A DNA stretch of 64,000 nucleotides from Citrifermentans bremense (GCF_014218275.1 NZ_AP023213.1:124001-188000); one strand, 5' to 3'. Numbered from the stretch's first letter, positions 1-9,610 are shown. The notes: generated by a model not told the origin, from the letters alone. Numbers and translations are program-made.

Positions 1-823
1 TGGCGGTGGTGGAGCTCATGCCGTAGAAGAGCTTGAACTGCCTTCCACCCCTTTCGAGGAGCTGCCCACCGCATTCGTCGTGGCCTGCGAACATCCCCCC
101 CAGCATGACGAAATCGGCCCCGCCGCCGAACGCCTTGGCGACGTCTCCCGGGCAGGTGCAGCCTCCGTCCGAGATGATTCTGCCCCCTAGCCCGTGCGCC
201 GCATCGGCGCATTCTATCACCGCGGAGAGCTGCGGATACCCCACCCCCGCCTTGACCCGGGTGGTGCAGACCGAGCCTGGCCCGATGCCGACCTTGACGA
301 TGTCGGCGCCGGAAAGAAGGAGTTCCTCGACCATCTCTCCGGTAACGACGTTTCCCGCCACGATGGTTTTTTCAGCGAACGCCTCACGCATCTTAGCCAC
401 GAACTCGACGAAGCTCTCGGCGTAGCCGTTGGCGACGTCGATGCAGATGAATTCGAGCTTGGGGTGCTTGCCCAGGATGGCCGAAACCTTTTCGAAGTCG
501 GCTTCGGAGGAGCCGGTGCTAACCATGATGCGGGGGTAGATGTCATCGTCGTGGTTGGCGAGGTAGGCGTCCCATTCGGCGATGGAATAGTGCTTGTGGA
601 CTGCTGTGAGCATGCCGTGGGCGGCGAGCCGGTCCGCGACCTCAAAGGTGCCGGTTGTGTCCATGTTGGCGGCGATTACCGGCACCCCGGTCCACTCGTG
701 CTTGCTGTGCAGGAACTTGAAGTGTCGCTGCAGATCCACCTGTGAGCGGCTCTTGAGGTTGGACCTTTTGGGCCTGATGAGCACGTCGCTGAAACCTAGC
801 TTCACGTCGCTTTCCAGGAACAT
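1..823 (-). CDS. guaC: GMP reductase (3' end beyond left edge)
   Basis: NADPH-dependent reductive deamination of GMP to IMP in purine salvage, cytosolic. The 274 visible codons read as an IMPDH/GMPR TIM barrel without a CBS insert. The catalytic loop [10 protein letters not shown] carries the nucleophile at Cys186, the same number as in E. coli GuaC. The N-terminus [20 protein letters not shown] and the [10 protein letters not shown] loop are typical of GMPR, not IMPDH. The start ATG (821-823) has an AAGGAG seven bases upstream. The gene runs off the window, so the C-terminus is not seen. It is transcribed away from the MFS gene at 1041. An IMPDH call is unlikely because the domain order and N-terminus fit GMPR. 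Confidence 0.93.
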   Translation of the reverse strand, partial: MFLESDVKLGFSDVLIRPKRSNLKSRSQVDLQRHFKFLHSKHEWTGVPVIAANMDTTGTFEVADRLAAHGMLTAVHKHYSIAEWDAYLANHDDDIYPRIMVSTGSSEADFEKVSAILGKHPKLEFICIDVANGYAESFVEFVAKMREAFAEKTIVAGNVVTGEMVEELLLSGADIVKVGIGPGSVCTTRVKAGVGYPQLSAVIECADAAHGLGGRIISDGGCTCPGDVAKAFGGGADFVMLGGMFAGHDECGGQLLERGGRQFKLFYGMSSTTA

Positions 824-1040
824 CTCTTATCTCCTTTGAACTGTCGGGCGCAGCTATTGTTGACGAGGATTTCCTTCGAAGCACTAAGTCAGCGCAAGGG
901 ATGCTTTCCTCAGCGCTGGACGGCACTGGATCAGCAAGTAAAGAGAGTATCGGAAATCTTCGCCAGCACAACATCGAGTGCAGTTGAGGCTGTTGCGATG
1001 CAGATAGCCCTATGTTAGAGTGCCGCCGGGGGTACTGACA

Positions 1041-2288
1041 ATGCATCAACAGGAGCGGCTGCGCAGGCAGCGCTGGTTTATCTTCTTTATCCTGGCCCTG
1101 GTCTACATAATGGTGTACTTCTACCGCGTATCGCTCGCGGTGGTCGCCAAGGACGTCTCGCGCGACCTCCACCTCACCCCCGCCCAACTTGGGTCTCTTT
1201 CCAGCATCCTCTTCTACGTCTACGCCGCCGCGCAGATCCCGCTGGGCCCGATGATCGACCGGCTCGGGAGCCGGGTGGTCATCAGCGGCTCGGGCGTTCT
1301 TACCGCTGTCGGCGGCATACTGTTTTCCCAGGCGGCCAGCATAGGGCAGGCGATGGCCGGCCGCGTTCTCATCGGGATAGGGACCGCGTCGGTGCTGATG
1401 GCGACCTTCACCATTTTCAGCCACTGGTTCACCAAGCAGGAATTCGGGAAGGTCTCCGGCATGATGGTCGCGACGGGGAACCTCGGGAACCTGGCGGGAA
1501 CGGCTCCCTTGGCACTGGCGGTCGCAGCGGTCGGCTGGCGCAACTCGTTTCTCGCGGCGGGGGTTCTGCAGGCGGTGGTCACGGTGCTGGTCTTCGGGCT
1601 GGTGCGCGACCGCCCCCCGGTCGCCGACCGACAGGAGGAGGAAGTGCCGGTCCGGCTGGGGATGCTGGAAGCATGGAAAAAGATAGTCTCCAACTGGGAC
1701 TTCTGGCTTCTGGCTGCCGTGGCTTTTTCCTGGTACGGGAATTACCTGGCGGTGCAGGGGCTTTGGGGCGGCCCCTACCTGATGGAAGTTGCGCGGCTCT
1801 CCCGGGAGGAGACGGGAAGGATGCTGATGTTCACCTCTCTTGGGTTCATCACGGGGAGCCTCGTTATAGACCAGGTTGCGCGCAGGATTCTCCACTCCTA
1901 CAAGAGGACCCTGCTTGTCGGGCAAGTGATGCTGCTATTGCTCATGACGAGCTTTCTGGGACTCGCCGACAGTATGCCCACGGGAGCGCTTTCGGCGCTG
2001 TTCTTCGCCCTGGGGCTCTGCGTCTCCAGCGGTGTGATGATCTACCCGATCATCCGCTCGATGTTCCCGGTAACCATAGTGGGGACGGCTCTCACTTCAT
2101 TGAACTTCTTCGTGCTGTTGGGTGCCGCGTCGGTGCAGCAGGGGATGGGGATCGTGATCGGCGCGGTCGCCAAGACGACCCCGGAGGCGACGGCGCAGGC
2201 CTACCACTCGGCGTTCCAGCTTCCCATCGGAGCACTGGCGTTCGCCGTGGCCATGTTCTTCTTCGCCAAGGATTACTGGGAAAAGTAG
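1041..2288 (+). CDS. MFS family transporter
   Basis: Integral membrane transporter of the major facilitator superfamily, about 415 aa with roughly 12 hydrophobic segments. The loop between TM2 and TM3 contains the MFS-type sequence GPMIDRLGSR. The fold begins with a short basic N-terminus and TM1 (WFIFFILALVYIMVYFYR). An in-frame GTG at 1020 would add seven residues; I prefer the ATG at 1041 because a G-rich Shine-Dalgarno-like run lies about eight bases before it. The substrate cannot be read from the sequence; the closest flavour is the anion/sugar-phosphate or nitrate/nitrite-like MFS group. It stands alone between guaC (divergent) and the convergent dus gene. Confidence 0.85.
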   Translation: MHQQERLRRQRWFIFFILALVYIMVYFYRVSLAVVAKDVSRDLHLTPAQLGSLSSILFYVYAAAQIPLGPMIDRLGSRVVISGSGVLTAVGGILFSQAASIGQAMAGRVLIGIGTASVLMATFTIFSHWFTKQEFGKVSGMMVATGNLGNLAGTAPLALAVAAVGWRNSFLAAGVLQAVVTVLVFGLVRDRPPVADRQEEEVPVRLGMLEAWKKIVSNWDFWLLAAVAFSWYGNYLAVQGLWGGPYLMEVARLSREETGRMLMFTSLGFITGSLVIDQVARRILHSYKRTLLVGQVMLLLLMTSFLGLADSMPTGALSALFFALGLCVSSGVMIYPIIRSMFPVTIVGTALTSLNFFVLLGAASVQQGMGIVIGAVAKTTPEATAQAYHSAFQLPIGALAFAVAMFFFAKDYWEK

Positions 2289-2341
2289 AGGCAGGGGGAA
2301 AGGCAGGGACTGGGGGCTAGGTGCTGGGGACTGGGGGGCTA
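2289..2341 (+). repeat. G-rich direct-repeat spacer
   Basis: The spacer between the convergent MFS and dus genes has five or more runs of three to six G, built from near-copies of GACTGGGGG and GCTGGGGAC. It could form a G-quadruplex in the plus-strand transcript. No classical hairpin terminator is visible here. Confidence 0.5.
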
Positions 2342-2346
2342 CGTGA

Positions 2347-3372
2347 CTACGGGGCGAGGTCTTCGAGCGCGGCGCGGAAGGCTTGCAGGGTCTTCGACCT
2401 GGTGAGCTTTTTCAGCTCCCGCTCCAGCTCTGCGTCCTCGACGTTGGAGACCACCCCCTTGATCTTTCCAAGTACCTGGGCGTCGCCGCAGAAAAGGGCG
2501 CAGTAAAGGGGGAGCAGGTCGCTAAGGTAGCGGTGGAGCATAGTCTTTCTTTCGGCGAGATCCGGGGTGGCACAGGCGCGCCCACGCAGCCGCTCGAAGA
2601 GCATCGGCTCGCCGATCCCCCCCCTGCCAAGCATGAGGCCGGCGGCCCCGCTCTGCTCCAAAAGGCGCAGCCCGGCCCCGGCACTCCTGATGTCGCCGTT
2701 GGCGATGACCGGGATCGAGGTTTGGCATACCACCTCCGCAGTCACGTCGTGGTCGGCCCAGCCGTTGTAGGCCTGGCGCACGGTGCGCGGATGGAGCACC
2801 AGGAAGTCGACGCCGGATCTCTCGAAGAGCGGCAGAAGCGAGAACACCTGCTGCGGGTCCTCGTAACCGGCGCGCAGCTTGATGGAGAAGGAGCCGTGGA
2901 TCGCCTCGCGCAGCGCGGGGATGATCTCTTCCAGGAGTTCTGGCTTCTTCAGCATCCCGCCGCCTGTGAGGCCGCTGGTCATGCGGCCGTAGGGGCACCC
3001 CATGTTCAGGTTCAGGTGCTCGGCGCCCGCGTCCTGCGCTGCCTTAGCCGCGGAGACCAGCGCCTCCCGCCCGTGCCCGATAAGCTGCACCACAAGCGGA
3101 ATCCCGTCCTCGCTGGCGCTGATCTCCCGCAGGTCGCCCGGCATGAGGCGCTTTTTCGCGGACACCGGGTTCACCCGCATGAATTCGGTCCAGACCACGT
3201 CCGGGCGTACCCACTTGGTGAACAGCGAGCGGAGAGCACGGTTGGTCAGACCCTGCATGGGGGCGAGCATGAGCGGTTTGACCCCGGGAAGCCAGGGGAG
3301 CTTCGAGGTTTCGGGCTGAGTCGGTGCAGGGTTCGGCTGGGGGGCTTGGTTGCGCGGGTTTTCCATGGTCAT
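2347..3372 (-). CDS. tRNA-dihydrouridine synthase family protein
   Basis: FMN enzyme reducing a uridine in tRNA D-loops to dihydrouridine, about 341 aa. The barrel opens with LMLAPMQGLTNRALRSLF, a Dus signature. The catalytic cysteine sits in NLNMGCPYGRMTSG, and FMN/phosphate-binding segments include SIKLRAGYEDP, VLHPRTVRQAYNG and GLMLGRGGIGEP. The Asn-Met-Gly-Cys-Pro-Tyr-Gly context and short C-terminal domain suggest the DusC-like subgroup, but I do not assign a letter. Start is uncertain: ATG 3372 or ATG 3366, neither with a strong ribosome site. The first about 28 residues are Pro/Gln/Asn-rich and probably disordered. Confidence 0.88.
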   Translation of the reverse strand: MTMENPRNQAPQPNPAPTQPETSKLPWLPGVKPLMLAPMQGLTNRALRSLFTKWVRPDVVWTEFMRVNPVSAKKRLMPGDLREISASEDGIPLVVQLIGHGREALVSAAKAAQDAGAEHLNLNMGCPYGRMTSGLTGGGMLKKPELLEEIIPALREAIHGSFSIKLRAGYEDPQQVFSLLPLFERSGVDFLVLHPRTVRQAYNGWADHDVTAEVVCQTSIPVIANGDIRSAGAGLRLLEQSGAAGLMLGRGGIGEPMLFERLRGRACATPDLAERKTMLHRYLSDLLPLYCALFCGDAQVLGKIKGVVSNVEDAELERELKKLTRSKTLQAFRAALEDLAP

Positions 3373-3450
3373 CTATTGCAGGCTTTCGATTCGGTGGCTT
3401 AAAAACGGGGGAGGCGGATGGCCCGCCTCCCCGGCATTGTACATGCTGCT

Positions 3451-3942
3451 TTACACGATCTCGAGGAGCTCGATTTCGTAGGTGATGTCTTCGCCGGCCA
3501 ACGGATGGTTGGCGTCGACGGTGATGGTTTCTTCGTTGACCTCGACCACGACGACCTCCACCGGCTCGTCGTCGTCGCCGGTGAGCTCCAGCTCCATGCC
3601 GACTTCCGGCACGATCTCGCCGGTCAGCTGCTCACGGCTGATGGTGAAGACCTCGTCCTCGTCGTACTCGCCGAAGGCGTCCTCGGCCGGGATCACCACG
3701 GTTTTCTTCTCGCCCGGTGCCATCCCTACCAGCGCCTCTTCGATCTGCGGGAAGAAGTCTTCGTTGCCGATGGTGATTTCCAGCGGGCCGGTCTCGCCGC
3801 AGCCGCAGCCGTCGTCGTCGCAGCCGCAGTTGTCGTCTTCGCAGCAGCCAGCTTCCTGGATGGTGGTATCGAAAACGGACCCGTCCTCCAGCTTGCCGGT
3901 GTAATTGATAAGTACCTTGTCGCCCTGTTTTGCAGTTGCCAT
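3451..3942 (-). CDS. FKBP-type peptidyl-prolyl isomerase, SlyD-like, with Cys/Asp-rich insertion
   Basis: Cytosolic peptidyl-prolyl cis-trans isomerase/chaperone of the SlyD type, 163 aa. It starts MATAKQGDKVLINYTGKLED, followed by GSVFDTT, then PLEITIGNEDFFPQIEEAL and MAPGEKKTV, all standard for SlyD-like FKBPs with the insert-in-flap domain (about residues 85-140). The oddity is residues 33-48, a stretch of six Cys and several Asp/Glu placed between the first FKBP strands. E. coli SlyD instead carries its metal-binding Cys/His residues in a C-terminal tail, which is absent here. AAGGA lies about nine bases before the ATG. The gene is monocistronic and divergent from the small gene at 4099. 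Confidence 0.9.
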   Translation of the reverse strand: MATAKQGDKVLINYTGKLEDGSVFDTTIQEAGCCEDDNCGCDDDGCGCGETGPLEITIGNEDFFPQIEEALVGMAPGEKKTVVIPAEDAFGEYDEDEVFTISREQLTGEIVPEVGMELELTGDDDEPVEVVVVEVNEETITVDANHPLAGEDITYEIELLEIV

Positions 3943-4098
3943 TGCTTTTATTTCCTTCTCTTTGGATATTTGAATGCTATCGGGGGATGGTACGTGTGAC
4001 CGTGCCCGGTAGTCCAGTAAAATCTGTGTTTACAATTCACTTTTTTGCAGCGCTCGGTGTATGGGAGGGGCAACCTGTCGGAAAAAGGAGGAAGAGCC

Positions 4099-4314
4099 AT
4101 GGAAGAAAAGCATGAAAAGAAGCGGAAAGTGACCGTGGAGGAATGGACCTCGAGGTTCAGGTCCATAGGGCTCGACGACGAACAGATGGGGCACTGGCAC
4201 ACCCTTTTCGAGCGGGAGAACCCGACCGGCCACCAGAGCTTCCTGGAGTGGCTGGGGCTTCCCGAAGAGCGGATCGCCCAGGTGCGCAGGAAGTCGGCGG
4301 AATCGAAGAAGTAG
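4099..4314 (+). CDS. small charged hypothetical protein (71 aa)
   Basis: Start ATG 4099 is fixed by an AAGGAGG seven bases upstream; a longer reading from 4045 lacks one. The 71-residue product MEEKHEKKRKVTVEEW... is highly charged and helix-rich, with a middle segment like GLDDEQMGHWHTLFERENP and an end GLPEERIAQVRRKSAESKK. I do not recognise a named domain. The pattern resembles small single-helix-turn-helix conserved proteins, but there is no evidence of DNA binding. It lies between the divergent FKBP gene and the convergent membrane protein gene. Confidence 0.6.
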   Translation: MEEKHEKKRKVTVEEWTSRFRSIGLDDEQMGHWHTLFERENPTGHQSFLEWLGLPEERIAQVRRKSAESKK

Positions 4315-4328
4315 CGGTAGCCGCCGCG

Positions 4329-4808
4329 TCAGGCGTTTCCGAGCCCCTTGCTCCTTTTACGCGCCGCGAAGTTGTAGCACTGCAGGTAGGTGATGATGGT
4401 GAGGACGAAGCTGTAGTAGATGACGCTCAGCACCAGGGTCGGGGTCGTCGGTTTCAGCGCCAGGATGAAGATGAAGTAGAATCCGAAGACGGCCATCTTG
4501 ATGACGTCCGCCCACCGCTTCTGCTTGGTGAAGGACTTGAGCTCCTCCTGGTTCAGCGTCCTTCCGATGAGCGAGAAGTCACGCTCCGCTTCCTTGCCGG
4601 CGAACCTGAAGATCGGGTAAAAGAGCAGCAGCTCGATGACGAACGCCGCCACGACGCCGCTCATGAACTGCTCCCCTCTCCCTAGCAGCTGGAGCCTTTG
4701 CTGGAAAAGCACGGCCATGAAAATGAGCAGTGCGATAAGCGCGCCTTGCGCGACGGCAAAAATCCTGATCGTCTTTTTGATTTTCGGCAGGTCCATGATG
4801 GGGGGCAT
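4329..4808 (-). CDS. four-TM hypothetical membrane protein
   Basis: A 159-aa protein with four predicted membrane segments: about residues 13-36 (IFAVAQGALIALLIFMAVLF), 48-66, 100-118 and 124-146. A cytoplasmic charged stretch (KEAERDFSLIGRTLNQEEL) lies between TM2 and TM3, and the tail is basic (ARKRSKGLGNA). I do not recognise the family. The first ATG (4806-4808) has a GGAG five bases upstream; a second ATG four codons in is possible. An imperfect operator-like inverted repeat lies upstream at 4860-4881. Confidence 0.65.
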   Translation of the reverse strand: MPPIMDLPKIKKTIRIFAVAQGALIALLIFMAVLFQQRLQLLGRGEQFMSGVVAAFVIELLLFYPIFRFAGKEAERDFSLIGRTLNQEELKSFTKQKRWADVIKMAVFGFYFIFILALKPTTPTLVLSVIYYSFVLTIITYLQCYNFAARKRSKGLGNA

Positions 4809-4859
4809 GTAAACTCCTGTGATCGGTAGTCCCCGGCTGCAGGGCGAGATGGCGCTACC

Positions 4860-4881
4860 ATAACAAATATAATGATGTTAT
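4860..4881. promoter_or_regulatory. inverted repeat, candidate operator
   Basis: ATAACA, ten AT-rich bases, then TGTTAT: a perfect six-base inverted repeat about 50 bp upstream of the membrane-protein start at 4808. The region is AT-rich against a GC-rich background. No regulator is identified. Confidence 0.3.
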
Positions 4882-5116
4882 ACAACACAAAGGTCTTCTT
4901 CCCTTCGCCCGGTAGGAAGACGTCTCTTTTTCCCGTTTTTAGCGTTGATCCGGCTTCAAGAATCGAGTAATTTTAACGAGCTCTCGGTGGAGGGCATTTG
5001 CGCCCACCGGGCGCCGGGGCGTTTTACTCTCCCACTCGTCTTCTATCCGGGCAAGGCTGCCGCGGCGGCCCCGGCGCGAGGCGGCATCAATTCCAGAACA
5101 AAAAGGAGTACGGCTC

Positions 5117-5764
5117 ATGGACGCGACGCTAGACGGCACCGAACTGCGGGTGCTGGGCTCTTTGATCGAGAAGGAACTCACCACTCCCGAGTATTACCCG
5201 CTTTCCCTCAACGCCCTGGTGAACGCCTGCAACCAGAAGTCGAACCGCGACCCTGTGCTGAGCCTGGACGAGTCCCAGGTGACCCGCGCGCTCGAGACGC
5301 TGCGGTTCAAGCAGTACGCGCTGGTTTCGGGGAGCGGCGGCCGGGTGGCGAAGTACCGTCACGCCCTGGTCGAGAAGTTCCGCTTCTCCCCGGCAGAGCT
5401 GGCCGTTCTCTGCGAGCTGTTGCTGCGCGGGCCTCAGACGGTGGGCGAGCTCAGGGGGCGGGGGGAGCGGATGCACAAGTTCGCGGACCTCTCCGAGGTG
5501 GAATCGGTACTGGAAGACCTGGCGGAGCGGACCCCTTCCCTGGTGGCGAAGCTGCCGCTGCAGCCAGGGCGCAAGGAGCCGCGCTACTGCCAGCTCTTCA
5601 GCGGCGAGCCTGACCTCTCGGAGCTTGCGGCGCAGCTCGACGTGCGCGGCGCAGGCGCCGACGCCGAGAAGATAGCGCGGCTCGAGCAGGAGCTCTCGGA
5701 GCTGCGCGCGGAGGTGGCTTCCCTGCGGGAGACCGTCGCGGAATTCAGAAAATCTTTCGAGTAG
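5117..5764 (+). CDS. YceH family protein (DUF480/UPF0502)
   Basis: A 215-aa protein of the YceH/UPF0502 family, known from structure as tandem winged-helix domains; its function is unknown. The N-terminus reads LDGTELRVLGSLIEKELTTP followed by YYPLSLNALVNACNQKSNR, the family hallmark. A second winged helix follows (RFSPAELAVLCELLLRGPQT, about residues 95-160), and the C-terminal 35 residues form a coiled coil (EKIARLEQELSELRAEVASL). AAAAGGAG lies upstream of the ATG. It starts a tight run with the DUF2288 gene (11-bp gap) and the DUF1847 gene (13-bp gap). Confidence 0.88.
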   Translation: MDATLDGTELRVLGSLIEKELTTPEYYPLSLNALVNACNQKSNRDPVLSLDESQVTRALETLRFKQYALVSGSGGRVAKYRHALVEKFRFSPAELAVLCELLLRGPQTVGELRGRGERMHKFADLSEVESVLEDLAERTPSLVAKLPLQPGRKEPRYCQLFSGEPDLSELAAQLDVRGAGADAEKIARLEQELSELRAEVASLRETVAEFRKSFE

Positions 5765-5775
5765 AGGAGCTAGAG

Positions 5776-6078
5776 ATGTCTGCAACCAAGGAAGAACTCG
5801 CCACGAAGATCGACACCACGGACTGGATGTCGCTGAGGGCGCACCTGGAAAGAGGCGGGGTCATCATCGTCGACCACATGCTGGATCTGGCCGAGGTCGC
5901 AGCCGCGGTGGCGAACGACGAGGTCAAGACGGTGGAGCGCTGGCTCTTGTCGGGAGTCCTCTCCAAGCCGTCCGCGGAGCAGATAAAGGCCTGGGATGCC
6001 AACAGCGGCAAGAGCTTTCTCTGCCTGATCGTCTCCCCCTACGTGCTGGCCCAGGAAGAGCGCCCCGCCAAGGGGTGA
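5776..6078 (+). CDS. DUF2288 family protein
   Basis: 100 aa. Diagnostic segments are RGGVIIVDHMLDLAEVAAAV, WLLSGVLSKPSAEQIKAW and FLCLIVSPYVLAQE, matching the DUF2288 pattern of an alpha/beta small protein. Molecular function is unknown. Gaps of 11 and 13 bp to its neighbours suggest co-transcription with the yceH-like and DUF1847 genes. A GAGGAG site precedes the ATG. Confidence 0.82.
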   Translation: MSATKEELATKIDTTDWMSLRAHLERGGVIIVDHMLDLAEVAAAVANDEVKTVERWLLSGVLSKPSAEQIKAWDANSGKSFLCLIVSPYVLAQEERPAKG

Positions 6079-6091
6079 CAAAGGAGGGTTC

Positions 6092-6817
6092 ATGGATAAG
6101 GAGCAAGCTGCGGAAGTAACCTGTTCACGTTGCAGCGCCGTCTGGCAGAAAAGCGGTACCACCAACTGCTGGAGCGGCGATCCCAACACCGCCCCTCCGC
6201 GCCCCGGCAACTGCCCGGCGGGGAGCTACCCGGCAATAGTGGCGGAATCGGCAGAGATGATGCAGGGAGCGGGCGACGACGCGAAGATGGCCTTCGTCGC
6301 CGCCCGGGTGGAAGGGCTCTGCTACCAGCCCATACCCGGCAGCGATGCGGTCAACGCCCGCTGGACCCGCGTCGAGGACACCATCGCCTTCGCGAAACTT
6401 ATGGGATACCAGCGCATCGGCATAGCCACCTGCATCGGCCTTCTGGAGGAGAGCGACCGGCTGGCAGCCATCCTCAAGGCGCAGGGGTTCACGCCGCTGA
6501 GCGTCTGCTGCAAGGCGGGGAGCCTGGACAAGAAGGAGTTCGGGCTGGCGGAAAGCGACAAGGTTAGGCCCGGGACCTTCGAGCCCGCCTGCAACCCGAT
6601 CGCCCAGGCGCGCATCTGCAACGACATGAAGACCGACATGAACGTCATCGTGGGGCTTTGCGTCGGGCACGACATGCTGTTCAACAAGCATTCAGAAGCG
6701 CCGGTCACGACGCTTGTGGTGAAGGACCGGGTCACCGGCCATAACCCGGCAGCCGTCCTCTACGGCCAGAATTTCTACTATAAGCGGCTGCAGAAGGGGC
6801 CCATGGTGGTGGAATGA
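6092..6817 (+). CDS. DUF1847 metal-binding-type protein
   Basis: A 241-aa protein with a Cys-rich N-terminus (CSRC at residues 11-14 and another Cys at 26) and a globular domain containing GYQRIGIATCIGLLEESDRL, GFTPLSVCCKAGSLDKKEFG and CNPIAQARICNDMKTD, then GLCVGHDMLF. These match the DUF1847 family, which is annotated as a putative metal-binding protein, mostly from anaerobes. The many conserved Cys residues fit a metal or Fe-S site, but that is inference. It is the last gene of the 5117-6817 run. GGAGGG lies before the ATG. Confidence 0.8.
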   Translation: MDKEQAAEVTCSRCSAVWQKSGTTNCWSGDPNTAPPRPGNCPAGSYPAIVAESAEMMQGAGDDAKMAFVAARVEGLCYQPIPGSDAVNARWTRVEDTIAFAKLMGYQRIGIATCIGLLEESDRLAAILKAQGFTPLSVCCKAGSLDKKEFGLAESDKVRPGTFEPACNPIAQARICNDMKTDMNVIVGLCVGHDMLFNKHSEAPVTTLVVKDRVTGHNPAAVLYGQNFYYKRLQKGPMVVE

Positions 6818-6825
6818 CCCAGGGG

Positions 6826-7164
6826 TCAAACTGTCTCTAGTACATAGGTGAGAATCCCACAGACTGACACCATCAAGATCAGCCCAAAGATGAAAGCGCC
6901 GTCGGCTAACCGCTCTATCTTATGCATGCGCCGTCGTTTTCTTGTTCTTAGTGCCCAGTAGGAAAGGCTGCATGAGGTCAGAAATACGAGGGATGCAGCG
7001 GACAAAATATCGTCCGCGAGAGTGTTTACCCCTTTAATAGTGATGAATACGCGTACCAGGCCAATTACCGTGAGACAAACACCGACCATCGCCGCAGAGG
7101 CGGTGAAGATGTGGACACTTATGTCCTCTTCGAGGTAGTACTCCTCGCACTTGTCATGCTCCAT
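6826..7164 (-). CDS. three-TM hypothetical membrane protein
   Basis: Start ATG 7164 is chosen because GGAG lies six bases upstream; an in-frame ATG at 7215 has none. The 112-aa product begins with an acidic, Cys-containing stretch (MEHDKCEEYYLEEDISVHIF) and has three hydrophobic helices (about residues 20-45, 55-75 and 90-110) separated by a basic loop (RTRKRRRMHK). The family is not recognised. It is convergent with the DUF1847 gene. The 7165-7416 spacer upstream is gene-free. Confidence 0.6.
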   Translation of the reverse strand: MEHDKCEEYYLEEDISVHIFTASAAMVGVCLTVIGLVRVFITIKGVNTLADDILSAASLVFLTSCSLSYWALRTRKRRRMHKIERLADGAFIFGLILMVSVCGILTYVLETV

Positions 7165-7416
7165 AAAAAACTCCGCTGTTACATAAGGCCGGCCAGTCTG
7201 ACACAGCCATGGCAAATAAAGGCATAAGCATAGGAACTGTAACAGTAAAAATTTTTATGGCAATATGAGATACCTTGATGACTGGTGGCCTAATCGCAGG
7301 GAAAGCCTTTCCTGATGGGGTCGAGTCCGACAATGCTATGGACAGGGGCGTTAAATACAGTGGAGGGACGATTGGGAGAGTGCTGAATCATATGTTGCTG
7401 CTTGGCGCTGCCCGGG

Positions 7417-7977
7417 TCACCTTGACGGCGAGGCGGCTTCCCCGCTGCAGCGGTAGATCTCTTCCTTGCGGTGAATCGCGCCTTTTGGTGTAAGGACGCT
7501 GGAATAAAGGATGTACTCCCTTACCGGGAAAGGGGGGTAGTCGAGCGCGCGGTGCAGCGACTCGAAGGAGGCGACCGCGGCGGGCGGGGTCGCCTTCAGG
7601 CGGGCCAGCGTTATGTGCGGGGAGAACGGGCGCTCCTCCGGCGGGACCCCTGCCTGCAGCAGCGCGCTTTCGATCCGCTGCTGCAGCTCCATCAGTTCCG
7701 GGCGCGGCTCCAGCCCCAGCCAGAGCACGCGGGGGAGCCCACGCGGGGGGAAGTGGCCGACCCCGGCGACCCGCAGGTGAAAAGAGGTGAACTGGATCCC
7801 GGACAGGGCCTTCTTGATCTTCGCAACTGTCTGGGGCTCCACGTCCCCTATGAAGCGCAGGGTGAGGTGGATTTCCGAAGGAGAGACCCACCTGGCGCCC
7901 GGTACAGCGCAGGAGAGCTGTGACAGAGAGGCTTTTATTTCCTCTGGCAGATCGATGGCGACGAAGAGCCTTGGCAA
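7417..7977 (-). CDS. thpR: RNA 2',3'-cyclic phosphodiesterase (2'-5' RNA ligase family)
   Basis: A 2H phosphoesterase that opens 2',3'-cyclic phosphate ends of RNA (tRNA halves in vitro), about 186 aa. Both catalytic HxTx tetrads are present: HLTL in PSEIHLTLRFIGDVE and HITL in FSPHITLARLKA. The start is TTG at 7975-7977 (protein MPRLFVAIDLPEEIK) because a GGAGG sits five bases upstream and the family begins exactly here. An upstream ATG at 8145 would add 56 residues unlike the family. The gene is divergent from serS, whose promoter lies at 8030-8058. Confidence 0.87.
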   Translation of the reverse strand: MPRLFVAIDLPEEIKASLSQLSCAVPGARWVSPSEIHLTLRFIGDVEPQTVAKIKKALSGIQFTSFHLRVAGVGHFPPRGLPRVLWLGLEPRPELMELQQRIESALLQAGVPPEERPFSPHITLARLKATPPAAVASFESLHRALDYPPFPVREYILYSSVLTPKGAIHRKEEIYRCSGEAASPSR

Positions 7978-8029
7978 GGTGACCTCCTCGTGGAAATGCA
8001 GGATGAGTATCTGGGAGCGCAAAAAACGG

Positions 8030-8058
8030 TTGACTAACTGAAAATTGAGTGTTAGACA
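8030..8058 (+). promoter_or_regulatory. candidate sigma-70 promoter of serS
   Basis: TTGACT, a 17-base spacer, then TAGACA. The -35 is one base off consensus and the -10 is weak (3 of 6). It is about 40 bp before the serS ATG. Confidence 0.35.
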
Positions 8059-8093
8059 GTATAGCTTTGGTGATCTGAATGTAAAGGCGCTGA

Positions 8094-9365
<1,272 letters not shown>

Positions 9366-9370
9366 GCTTT

Positions 9371-9456
9371 GGAGGAATGGCCGAGTGGTTGAAGGCGGCG
9401 GTCTTGAAAACCGTTGAACGAAAGTTCCGTGGGTTCGAATCCTACTTCCTCCGCCA
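9371..9456 (+). tRNA. tRNA-Ser (anticodon TGA)
   Basis: 86 bases including encoded CCA. The acceptor stem GGAGGAA pairs with TTCCTCC, G is the discriminator, the anticodon loop CTTGAAA gives TGA (about 9415-9417), a long variable arm typical of tRNA-Ser is present, and the T-loop is GTTCGAAT. It begins five bases after the serS stop. Confidence 0.96.
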
Positions 9457-9517
9457 TCGCTTTTGCAGTAAGTCAAATGTAGTCATAGCGGCAAAAAAAG
9501 CAGTAGTAGTTTGAAAC

Positions 9518-9610
9518 GGAGAGCTGGCCGAGTAGGTCGAAGGCGCACGCCTGCTAAGCGTGTATACTGGGAAACCGGTATCGAGGGTTCGAATCCCTCG
9601 CTCTCCGCCA
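9518..9610 (+). tRNA. tRNA-Ser (anticodon GCT)
   Basis: 93 bases including CCA. The acceptor GGAGAGC pairs with GCTCTCC, the anticodon loop CTGCTAA gives GCT (9553-9555), and a long variable arm (class II tRNA) and T-loop GTTCGAAT are present. Confidence 0.96.

Noticed and set aside
921-936. CGGCACTGGATCAGCA, resembling a sigma-54 site before the MFS gene
   Set aside because: The -12 side reads CAGC instead of TTGC and the first base of the -24 box is wrong; only the GG/GC spacing fits.
7275-7493. Small plus-strand open frame of 72 codons
   Set aside because: No ribosome site and it overlaps the thpR 3' end; the sequence shows no protein pattern.
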